In this document: positions 1-5,904 of the stretch, piece by piece
Layout of the letters: each line of letters starts with the position of its first letter
How positions within the stretch are numbered: position 1 is the stretch's first letter
DNA from: SHLJ01 sp041618535
Lineage (GTDB): Bacteria > Bacteroidota > Bacteroidia > Flavobacteriales > Flavobacteriaceae
Reading direction: 5' to 3'
Length of the DNA stretch: 5,904 nt
NCBI GenBank assembly: GCA_041618535.1
Contig: JBFKFP010000164.1
Span: 1-5,904, forward strand
Notes under the pieces: generated by a model
What the model was told of the DNA's origin: nothing
Seen by the model: the letters and a program-made list of their open reading frames with translations, nothing else
The model's database searches: none
Made by a program: the position numbers and the translations under genes

Positions 1-989
1 GCCTTAAAAAAGTTGTTATACCATACGCTTATCAAAGCTGCAATTACCGGGATATTTGAGTGAAATGCTGTTGAACTGAAATGATCGTCCATAGATTTCC
101 CACCCCGAAGTAACTTTCTGTAATTCTCGTATCCGAGGCAAACTGCGATGCTAAGACCAACGGCACTCCAGAGAGAAAACCGACCGCCTACCCAATCTCT
201 CATTGGAAAGATGTTTTTCTCCTCTATCCCGAAATCACGAACCTTCTCCTGGTTGGAAGACACCGCAACAAAATGTTGGGAAACCGCCTTATCACCAAGC
301 TTTTCCATAAACCAGGTTCTTACAGAACGGGCATTGGAAAGGGTTTCCTGTGTTGTAAAGGTTTTTGAGCAAATTATAAAAAGGGTGGTCTCAGGATTTA
401 ATTTCTCCAGAATTTCCGCCACCTGGTCACCATCAACATTACTGATGAAATGTGCATTCAGATGATTCCTGTAATGCTTCAGGCTGTCCACTACCATGGC
501 AGGGCCCAGGTCGGAGCCTCCTATTCCGATATTCACCACATCGGTAAATGCCTTCCCGGTAAAACCCTTTGTCTTTCCAGATATTATTCCATCTACAAAC
601 ACTTTAATCTTTTTCTGAACAGATTGAACCAGTGGCACAACATTTACTCCATCGACAAAAATCTCCCGGGTCTCATCGGCCCTCAGCGCAGTATGGAGCA
701 CTGCACGGCCTTCGGTTTGATTGATGATGTCACCAGAGAAATACCTTTTAATCGCATCTTTAAGTTTCACCTCATGGGCCAGCTCCATGAGCAGTTCAAA
801 AGTCTCTGCGTTTATTCGATTCTTTGAAAAATCTACATAAAAATCGTTCCATTTCACAGTAAAGTCCTGAGCCCGACGGGGATTTTTATCGAACCAGTCC
901 ATCATATGAATGTCCTTAATCTCTTCGTAATGAGAAGATAATTTATCCCAGGCCGAGGTAGAGGTGGGATCTATATTGTGCAGAGCCAT
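1..989 (-). CDS. pgi: Glucose-6-phosphate isomerase, N-terminal part (cut by left edge)
   Basis: This cytoplasmic enzyme interconverts glucose 6-phosphate and fructose 6-phosphate in glycolysis and gluconeogenesis. I translated the frame by hand: it begins MALHNIDPTSTSAWDKL and stays open for 329 codons to the window edge. About 200 residues should be missing, since the long form of the family has roughly 540-550. Family hallmarks are the phosphate-binding segment NIGIGGSDLGP (about residues 153-163), SKTFTTQET (208-216), and signature 1, DWVGGRFSLWSAVG (265-278), whose Arg270 is the conserved active-site arginine. The conserved catalytic Glu of the MESNGK region would lie beyond the edge. 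The ATG directly follows the TAA of the upstream M23 peptidase gene, with no bases between, which points to co-transcription and coupled translation. No separate promoter is visible. Family identity is very secure. Confidence 0.96.
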   Translation of the reverse strand, partial: MALHNIDPTSTSAWDKLSSHYEEIKDIHMMDWFDKNPRRAQDFTVKWNDFYVDFSKNRINAETFELLMELAHEVKLKDAIKRYFSGDIINQTEGRAVLHTALRADETREIFVDGVNVVPLVQSVQKKIKVFVDGIISGKTKGFTGKAFTDVVNIGIGGSDLGPAMVVDSLKHYRNHLNAHFISNVDGDQVAEILEKLNPETTLFIICSKTFTTQETLSNARSVRTWFMEKLGDKAVSQHFVAVSSNQEKVRDFGIEEKNIFPMRDWVGGRFSLWSAVGLSIAVCLGYENYRKLLRGGKSMDDHFSSTAFHSNIPVIAALISVWYNNFFK

Positions 990-2270
990 TTATTCTTTTA
1001 GTGTAATTTGTTCATCAATTTGGATTTCTTCCATGGATTCGAATGGTATTGCATCAAGTTCCAGCTTTATCGGTTGTATATACTCGACATAATGTGATTT
1101 CAAGTTATCAGGGATAGATTCTGCAGCAGGTAACTTCTGCCTGAAGGGATCCACCTGTTTTCCATTCTTCCAGAACCTGTAGCAAACATGAGGTCCGGCA
1201 GTATTTCCCGTCATTCCAACATATCCTATGACATCTCCCTGATTAACATAGTCTCCAACCTTGACCGCACGCCTGCTCATGTGCAGGTATTGGGTAGAGT
1301 AAGTGGGGTTATGCCTTATCTTAACATAATTACCGTTACCACCACGACGGGCAGATTCGCTAACCGTTCCATTTGCCGTAGCCATTATGGGTGTGCCAAC
1401 AGGTGCAGCGAAATCAGTTCCCTTATGCGGCCTCCGCTTATAGCCGTAATATGCTATTCTGCGGTTGAGGTTATAGCGGGAACTTATCCTGCTGAACTGC
1501 ACCGGGGCCTGAAGGAATGTTCGTCTCAGGCTCTCTGTATTCTCATCGAAATAATCGGCGATGCGCTTGGTGCTGTCAATGGTATAGTTGAAAGCATAAA
1601 AATTCTCATTCCGGTATTCGAAATAAGCAGCCTCAATGCTGTGTATTCCGGTGCTGATAGTGTCATCAATAAATTTCTGATTGTAGATGACCTTAAAACG
1701 ATCTCCCTTCTGAAGTCTCCAGAAATCGACTGTCCATGCATAAATATCAGAAAGGTCGTAGATAAGCTGAATAGGGAGCCCCTGCCTCTCCATCGTCATC
1801 GACAGGTTATCGGTAATTATACCTGATGCCTCCTTACGCCTTATGGTGACAGGTTTTTTCTCCTTATAAGCCAGGATGGAATCACAAAATTCAATCACTA
1901 CATAATCTTCCCTGTTAGGCTGGTAAATAAAACATTGGGGTTCTTTGGAATCATCTTTGGAACAAAGCAGGGTATAAGGCTTCCCAATCTGCAATTTCCT
2001 GATGTCGAAAGTGTCTTTAGCCCTCTCTGCGATCTCATAAATCTTAGGATAGGAGATATTATTTCTCTCCAGGATCAAACCGAAGGTGTCTCCGGGTTTG
2101 ATGGTGTCCCTAACCACAGTAAAATTATTGAGGTTGTAACCGAACTCCATCAACTCTTCCACCTCCTGATCGCTCTCCAGCTGGGGAGTTTCGTTAGATG
2201 TGTCATTGGTCTTGCAGGCTTGAAAATTCAGAAAAAATAATAATGTGCAGATTAATCCCTTAATTCTCAT
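990..2270 (-). CDS. M23-family metallopeptidase, probable lipoprotein with LysM-like N-terminal region
   Basis: This 426-residue protein probably cuts peptidoglycan cross-links at the cell envelope. A short hydrophobic leader ends in NFQAC, so Cys19 is a plausible lipidation site, followed by a polar linker (20-40). Residues about 50-105 resemble a LysM or OapA-type domain (DTIKPGDTFGLILERN). A middle region (about 150-250) resembles the second domain seen before M23 modules in Bacteroidota. The peptidase core covers about 265-380: His282 and Asp286 in PHKGTD, His330 in QYLHM, and His361 in GPHVCYRF. The last motif is normally GPHxH, and its second His, a zinc ligand in LytM-type enzymes, is here Cys363. 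The protein may be an active enzyme with a His-His-Asp-Cys site or a degenerate regulator. Its ATG abuts the TAA of the TDO gene, and its own TAA abuts the ATG of pgi. Family is sure; activity and lipidation are inferred. Confidence 0.93.
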   Translation of the reverse strand: MRIKGLICTLLFFLNFQACKTNDTSNETPQLESDQEVEELMEFGYNLNNFTVVRDTIKPGDTFGLILERNNISYPKIYEIAERAKDTFDIRKLQIGKPYTLLCSKDDSKEPQCFIYQPNREDYVVIEFCDSILAYKEKKPVTIRRKEASGIITDNLSMTMERQGLPIQLIYDLSDIYAWTVDFWRLQKGDRFKVIYNQKFIDDTISTGIHSIEAAYFEYRNENFYAFNYTIDSTKRIADYFDENTESLRRTFLQAPVQFSRISSRYNLNRRIAYYGYKRRPHKGTDFAAPVGTPIMATANGTVSESARRGGNGNYVKIRHNPTYSTQYLHMSRRAVKVGDYVNQGDVIGYVGMTGNTAGPHVCYRFWKNGKQVDPFRQKLPAAESIPDNLKSHYVEYIQPIKLELDAIPFESMEEIQIDEQITLKE

Positions 2271-3203
2271 TTAAATGTTTTTTCCCCAGTTGTCTAATTC
2301 TTCCTGGGACCAAAGTTCAGGAAAAAATATTCGTCTTTGATATTTTGGATGCATATATTTTTGCCAATCGCTTCCCCCTGTGGCTTCACCATCTCCATCA
2401 GGACCCAGGATATAATGTACGGCAGCGTTGTAATGGGCCATGACCCAGGTCACATTTACTGTATAGTCGTAATGGCGCATTGCTTTAATCAAATCAGCAT
2501 CTTTACGGTCTTTCTCGGGCAATTCCTTAAACCTGGAGTAGAGGTTAATGGTATTATAGGTTTCCATGAACCTTAAGAATTCATTCTTATAGCGTTTTTC
2601 GAAATTAAGGATTAAAGTAGATTTTTCACCCGTTTTGTAGTCCTTGCCTGCGGCCTGCCAGTAAAGATGTTCGAAGGCATGTTCATACGGAGTGTCCCTG
2701 TTTATGGTAGATCTGAATCTGTAATCGATCAGGTTGATCAATTCTGTTGAAGCGAACTCAATAAGGCGATATTGAGCACTTTGGAATCCGCTCGCCGGTG
2801 TTAGCGTATGCCTGAATTTGTTGTATTGCTCAACTTCCATTCCTTCGCGCATTATATTAAAAGAAGTTGTAAGCATATCAAAATACCTGCTTATACGCAT
2901 GATCTTATTCTCGAAAAAGAATGCATCCAGTTCCTTCCTGTAGGCCACCTGTTCTATTTCCCAAAGTATCATTTTGAAGATCAGCTCATTGATCTGGTGA
3001 TAAGCGATAAAAACCATTTCATCAGGAAAGGTGGTACGTTGAATCTGTAAGTTAAGCAGGGCGTCGGTCTGAATATAGTCCCAATAAGTGATGGGTTTAC
3101 TGTATAGCAGTCCCTCCAGGTAGTCTTCAGTATCCTCGCTCAGGCGATCGTACTTTCCCTTTAACTTTTTCAGAATGTCGTCATAATTAGGTTGGTCAGA
3201 CAT
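2271..3203 (-). CDS. kynA: Tryptophan 2,3-dioxygenase
   Basis: This cytoplasmic haem enzyme inserts O2 across the indole 2,3-bond of L-tryptophan to give N-formylkynurenine, the first step of the kynurenine pathway. The 310-residue product has the TDO landmarks in order: His69 in FIAYHQINELIFKM (active-site His, equivalent to His55 of the Xanthomonas enzyme), Tyr127 and Arg131 in YNKFR (substrate carboxylate region), the SGFQSAQYR segment (138-146), His257 in WVMAHYNAAVHY as the likely axial haem ligand, and Thr275 in the GEATGG loop. The loop between His257 and Thr275 is a few residues longer than in the Xanthomonas enzyme as I recall it, so the ligand assignment is by alignment in my head. 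The start lies three bases after the TGA of the DUF3108 gene, and the stop abuts the M23 start. No other kynurenine pathway gene is in view. The symbol kynA follows bacterial usage (also tdo). Confidence 0.95.
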   Translation of the reverse strand: MSDQPNYDDILKKLKGKYDRLSEDTEDYLEGLLYSKPITYWDYIQTDALLNLQIQRTTFPDEMVFIAYHQINELIFKMILWEIEQVAYRKELDAFFFENKIMRISRYFDMLTTSFNIMREGMEVEQYNKFRHTLTPASGFQSAQYRLIEFASTELINLIDYRFRSTINRDTPYEHAFEHLYWQAAGKDYKTGEKSTLILNFEKRYKNEFLRFMETYNTINLYSRFKELPEKDRKDADLIKAMRHYDYTVNVTWVMAHYNAAVHYILGPDGDGEATGGSDWQKYMHPKYQRRIFFPELWSQEELDNWGKNI

Positions 3204-3206
3204 ATC

Positions 3207-3986
3207 TCACTTGAAATCTATTTCAAACTGATGTTTTAGCCCTTTAAATGCATCGAGATCGGCCCTGAGAGAGCCCACCGCCAGATCGGCTTTAATACGC
3301 AAAGGTATCTTATTTTTATCAGCACTGACCCATAGTGTTAAACTTTCTTGCTCTTTAAAAACCCTGCCCGCCATCACATAAGGCCGAAATATGAGTGATT
3401 TTACTTTACCGAATTTGGTCCGAATGGTTTCCCTGCCGAGGAATTTAAGTTTAAATTCATAATTCTCGTTATCGAAGAACATATTCAGTTTAATCTCATC
3501 ACCTATTCTTATGGTTTCTGTATCATAGTTATTCCGCAGGAAATAATAGGCCGATACCATATCATGAACATCAGGCTCAGTGATCTCTACACTCCGTTTG
3601 TCATGCTTTATATTATGAACGTAGGCCTTATTATTCTTATGATCAAAGTCTATCTGGATATTTTTGGTATGCCCGCCCTCATCTATGTCGCGGATAAAAC
3701 GGTAGGGTAGGCCGGTTTCTTTATCGAAGTAGCTTTCATAACGGTCCTCCACCCTGAAGAACCACTTTATAGCACCTGTAGTCCAGCCTTTTCCTATAAC
3801 ATGATAAACAGGTTTGCCGTTTAAGCTGGTATTATTTACAGAAAGAGTGGCGTTTCCGGCCTTCATCCATCCGCTGTAGCTCATGCGGAAGCGAAACCAT
3901 TCACCGGTATCAAATGCTCCGTCGGTCTGTGCTTGACCGAAACAGGTAACGAGGATCAGCGTTATTAAAAGTAGTGTTCTGTTCAT
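3207..3986 (-). CDS. Exported DUF3108 family protein
   Basis: This 259-residue protein has a clear N-terminal signal peptide: Asn-Arg, then a hydrophobic core LLLITLILV, with probable cleavage after GQA at residue 19. Cys15 lies in LVTC, whose Thr before the Cys is a poor lipobox, so ordinary secretion to the periplasm or outer envelope is more likely than lipidation. The rest matches the DUF3108 pattern: MSYSGWMKAGNATLSV near the start (35-50), RVEDRYESYFDKETGLPYRF (78-97), DVHDMVSAYYFLRN (139-152), then beta-rich segments to the end with SLTLWVSADKNKIPLRI (215-231). The molecular function of this family is not established; no catalytic residues stand out. It is the first gene of the left unit, and its TGA is followed by GAT and then the TDO ATG in the same frame. 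Conserved placement beside a wall peptidase suggests an envelope role, but that is inference. Confidence 0.88.
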   Translation of the reverse strand: MNRTLLLITLILVTCFGQAQTDGAFDTGEWFRFRMSYSGWMKAGNATLSVNNTSLNGKPVYHVIGKGWTTGAIKWFFRVEDRYESYFDKETGLPYRFIRDIDEGGHTKNIQIDFDHKNNKAYVHNIKHDKRSVEITEPDVHDMVSAYYFLRNNYDTETIRIGDEIKLNMFFDNENYEFKLKFLGRETIRTKFGKVKSLIFRPYVMAGRVFKEQESLTLWVSADKNKIPLRIKADLAVGSLRADLDAFKGLKHQFEIDFK

Positions 3987-4021
3987 TTTCCGATCTGTTG
4001 TAATCTAACTGCATTGTCAGC

Positions 4022-4051
4022 TATATATTGCCTGTTAGCAGTTAATTACAA
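4022..4051 (-). promoter_or_regulatory. Weak candidate promoter for the DUF3108-TDO-M23-pgi unit
   Basis: Upstream of the DUF3108 start and downstream of the hppD terminator, the minus strand carries TTGTAA (4046-4051), an 18-base spacer and TATATA (4022-4027). The spacing suits a primary sigma factor, but each hexamer has only four matches to the general bacterial consensus. The Bacteroidota -7 element TAnnTTTG is not clearly present. A promoter is expected in this 92-base gap because the preceding unit ends in a terminator; this exact site is a guess. Confidence 0.25.
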
Positions 4052-4078
4052 TTACCATTCCAAAAGTAATTAAACGCA

Positions 4079-4109
4079 AAAACTCTATCAAATGAGCTGA
4101 TAGAGTTTT
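4079..4109 (-). terminator. Intrinsic terminator after hppD
   Basis: A perfect 12-bp inverted repeat (AAAACTCTATCA / TGATAGAGTTTT) encloses a 7-base loop. On the minus strand it starts 24 bases after the hppD stop, and the stem ends in a run of five T (GAGTTTTTGCG). The A-rich side and T-rich side are both inside the stem, as is common in Bacteroidota terminators, so the hairpin could act in either direction. It separates the hmgA-hppD unit from the DUF3108-led unit. Confidence 0.8.
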
Positions 4110-4133
4110 GACAGATTTAACGTTTTAATCGGG

Positions 4134-5294
4134 CTACAGGGTGCCTCGATTAGCCTGTTCGCGTTCAATAGCCTCAAATAAGGCTTTAAAATTCCCGGCT
4201 CCGAAACCCCTCGCGCCCATTCTCTGGATTATCTCATAGAATAGTGTTGGCCGGTCTTCAACCGGCTTGGTGAAGATCTGCAGCAGATAACCCTCCTCAT
4301 CGGCATCGACCAGAATTGACAATTTCTGAAGGTCATTGATATCCTCCTTAAGAAAATGCTTATGCTCTCACCACCTGTTTGGAATCTCTTCGTAATAGGA
4401 CTGCGGCGGTGGCGGCAGAAACTCAACTCCCCTGGCTTTTAATTCCCTGATGGTATCAATAATATTATCAGTGGCCAATGCAAGATGCTGGACTCCCGGA
4501 CCTTCATAGAAATCGAGGTATTCCTCAATCTGAGATTTTTTCTGCCCCTCTGCAGGCTCATTTATAGGAAACTTCACTCTTCCATTCCCATTGCTCATCA
4601 CTTTGCTCATCAGGGCCGAATATTCAGTATGTATCTGTTTGTCGTCAAAAGAGAGGAAATTTTCAAATCCCATAACCTCTTCATACCACTTTACCCAGCT
4701 GTTCATCTCTCCCCAACCTACATTTCCTACCATGTGATCAATAAACTTAAGACCAACCGGTTTGGGGTTATAACCTGATTCCCAGGCCTCGAATCCAGGA
4801 AGAAAGAGGCCTTTATAATTCTTTCTCTCAACGAAAATATGAACAGTGTCTCCATAGGTATGGATACCTGACCGCACGACACTTCCATTGTCATCCTCTT
4901 CTGTAAAGGGTTCGAGGTATGGTTTTGCCCCTCTTTTTACGGTCTCCTCAAAGGCGCTTTTTGCATCCTCAACCCATAGGGCGATCACTTTCACTCCATC
5001 GCCATGTTTTACGATATGTTCATTGATGTCAGACTTACTGTTCAGAGGTGATGTCAGGACCAGCCTTATCTTATCCTGTTTCAACACATAACTCACTCGG
5101 TCCCTTGAACCGGTTTCCAGCCCTTTATATGCAAAAGACTGAAATCCGAAGGCCGTTTTATAATAATGGGCAGCCTGCTTTGCATTTCCCACATAAAATT
5201 CCACATAGTCGGTCCCTAGAAGCGGAAGGAAATCCTGAGCTCCTTCAAATATCTTCTCGAGTCCATAGTCAACAGATTTTAATTCCTTACTCAT
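4134..5294 (-). pseudogene. hppD: 4-hydroxyphenylpyruvate dioxygenase, interrupted by an in-frame TGA
   Basis: HPPD converts 4-hydroxyphenylpyruvate to homogentisate in tyrosine breakdown. The gene spans 387 codons including the internal TGA, a normal full length of about 386 residues. The N-terminal VOC half starts MSKELKSVDYGLEKIF; the C-terminal catalytic half has the first iron ligand His187 (KFIDHMVGNV) and the second His270 (GVQHLAL), with active-site positions Ser226, Asn245, Gln255 and Gln269. Codon 309 (4368-4370) is TGA, where relatives I recall have Gly. Beyond it the same frame continues through Gln339 and Phe341 (LLQIFTKPVEDRPTLF), the third iron ligand Glu354 (FYEIIQR) and the gating helix GFGAGNFKALFEAIERE, ending at TAG. 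A product ending at 308 residues lacks Glu354 and the lid helix and should be inactive. I chose ATG 5294, four bases after the hmgA stop; an upstream ATG at 5342 would add 16 unrelated residues overlapping hmgA. A sequencing error could explain the stop. Confidence 0.9.
4368..4370 (-). other. hppD: Internal in-frame TGA codon in hppD
   Basis: The minus strand reads AGG TGG TGA GAG CAT, translating as Arg-Trp-stop-Glu-His. The frame is identical before and after (the distance to the terminal TAG is 78 codons), so this is a nonsense codon and not a frameshift. A single G-to-T change from GGA would create it. The base after TGA is G, which is not a notably leaky context. Confidence 0.9.
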
Positions 5295-5298
5295 AATA

Positions 5299-5904
5299 TT
5301 ATTCTTTTTCCAACCATGATTTATAATAGTCATTGTCGGCAATTTTCATTGCCTCCACCGTAATCTGCAGCGGCTTGAAGGTGTCAACCATCACAGCCAG
5401 CTCTTCCGTTTCGGTTTTGCCGATACTCCTCTCCATTGCGCCGGGGTGAGGCCCGTGTGGGATGCCTGCCGGGTGAAGCGATATATGGCCGGGCTCGATG
5501 TCATTCCTGCTCATGAAATCTCCATCCACATAATAAAGCACCTCATCGCTGTCGATATTGCTATGGTTGTATGGCGCAGGAATAGCCTTCGGGTGATAGT
5601 CATACATCCTTGGCACAAAAGAACAAACAACAAACGCGTCCGTCTCGAAAGTCTGGTGTACCGGAGGTGGTTGATGTACCCTGCCCGTTATAGGCTCGAA
5701 GTCGTGTATGGAAAAGGCATAGGGATAGTTAAAACCATCATAGCCCACAACATCAAAAGGATGTGTGGCATAAGTCATGTTAAATAAGGCATCGTTTTTC
5801 TTGATCTTTATGAGGAAGTCACCTTTTTCATCATGGGTTTCCAATTCATTGGGCCGACGAATGTCACGTTCGCAAAACGGAGAATGTTCCAGTAACTGAC
5901 CAAA
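5299..5904 (-). CDS. hmgA: Homogentisate 1,2-dioxygenase, C-terminal part (cut by right edge)
   Basis: This non-haem iron enzyme opens the ring of homogentisate to maleylacetoacetate in tyrosine and phenylalanine catabolism. The last 201 codons are present and the frame stays open to the edge, beginning FGQLLEHSPFCERDIRRPNE; an apparent start at 5844 is only an internal TTG. About 185 upstream residues should be missing if it has the usual Bacteroidota length near 385. The C-terminal cupin carries the metal site: a His in APYNHSN, an Asp-Glu pair six and seven residues later, His in ISLHP at +30 and His in GIPHGP at +36. The +30 and +36 spacings equal those of His335, His365 and His371 in the human enzyme. 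The carboxylate ligand is the Asp or, more likely, the Glu. The gene ends TAA, four bases before the hppD ATG, so the two form one unit whose promoter is off the window. Confidence 0.94.
   Translation of the reverse strand, partial: FGQLLEHSPFCERDIRRPNELETHDEKGDFLIKIKKNDALFNMTYATHPFDVVGYDGFNYPYAFSIHDFEPITGRVHQPPPVHQTFETDAFVVCSFVPRMYDYHPKAIPAPYNHSNIDSDEVLYYVDGDFMSRNDIEPGHISLHPAGIPHGPHPGAMERSIGKTETEELAVMVDTFKPLQITVEAMKIADNDYYKSWLEKE

Noticed and set aside
148..827. Plus-strand open frames of 105 and 125 codons at the left end.
   Set aside because: They lie wholly over the pgi frame on the minus strand, have no family resemblance and no start signals. They are shadows.
1188..1826. A 212-codon plus-strand open frame opposite the M23 gene.
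   Set aside because: The minus-strand frame encodes a clearly recognisable peptidase with catalytic motifs over the same bases. The plus-strand product has no recognisable domain.
4229..4349. A strong AAGGAGG (minus strand, 4343-4349) just after the internal hppD TGA, six bases before an ATG at 4334-4336, suggesting restart of translation.
   Set aside because: The ATG is out of frame with hppD and opens only a 35-codon frame with no recognisable protein. AAGGAGGAT is explained by the hppD codons Lys-Glu-Asp. The in-frame TTG at 4320-4322 is 20 bases away from the motif, too far, and a C-terminal fragment alone would lack two iron ligands.
4368..4370. Selenocysteine at the hppD TGA.
   Set aside because: The position is aligned with Gly in relatives I recall, not Cys or Sec, and it is not an active-site residue. 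I see no strong hairpin immediately downstream.
5295..5342. Upstream ATG at 5342 as the hppD start.
   Set aside because: It would overlap the hmgA 3' end by 44 bases and add 16 residues unlike the usual HPPD N-terminus. The ATG at 5294 follows the hmgA stop by four bases and gives a typical beginning.

Overview
The window looks like ordinary chromosomal DNA from a member of the Bacteroidota, most probably a flavobacterium. The basis is how closely all six proteins resemble the Bacteroidota versions of their families, the DUF3108/M23/pgi grouping, the lack of Shine-Dalgarno sequences at most starts, and an A/T-rich terminator hairpin. The taxonomic call rests on recognising family sequence style, not on a search. 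Every real gene is on the minus strand, so the window reads biologically from right to left.

Right part (4134-5904): a tyrosine catabolism pair. The 3' part of homogentisate 1,2-dioxygenase (hmgA) is cut by the right edge. Four bases after it comes 4-hydroxyphenylpyruvate dioxygenase (hppD). HPPD makes homogentisate and HmgA opens its ring, so the pair covers two consecutive steps from tyrosine towards fumarate and acetoacetate. As given, hppD has an in-frame TGA at codon 309 of 387. The 77 codons beyond it remain in the same frame and are fully conserved, including the third iron ligand. This is a recent nonsense mutation, a sequencing error or, less likely, recoding. A 12-bp hairpin (4079-4109) closes this transcription unit.

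Left part (1-3986): a second, tightly packed unit. It holds an exported DUF3108 protein, tryptophan 2,3-dioxygenase (TDO), a probable M23-family lipoprotein peptidase with a LysM-like N-terminal region, and glucose-6-phosphate isomerase (pgi, cut by the left edge). The junctions are TGA-GAT-ATG, TAA-ATG and TAA-ATG. All four reading frames therefore line up in one frame, separated only by stop codons, which suggests co-transcription and translational coupling. The M23 peptidase has Cys where the last zinc-binding His of the family is normally found.

No RNA genes, mobile elements, CRISPR arrays or large repeats are visible. Plus-strand open frames are shadows of these genes. I see no unknown multi-gene system. 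The observations most worth checking are the interrupted hppD, the altered zinc ligand, and the single-frame gene chain that places TDO between envelope and sugar genes.
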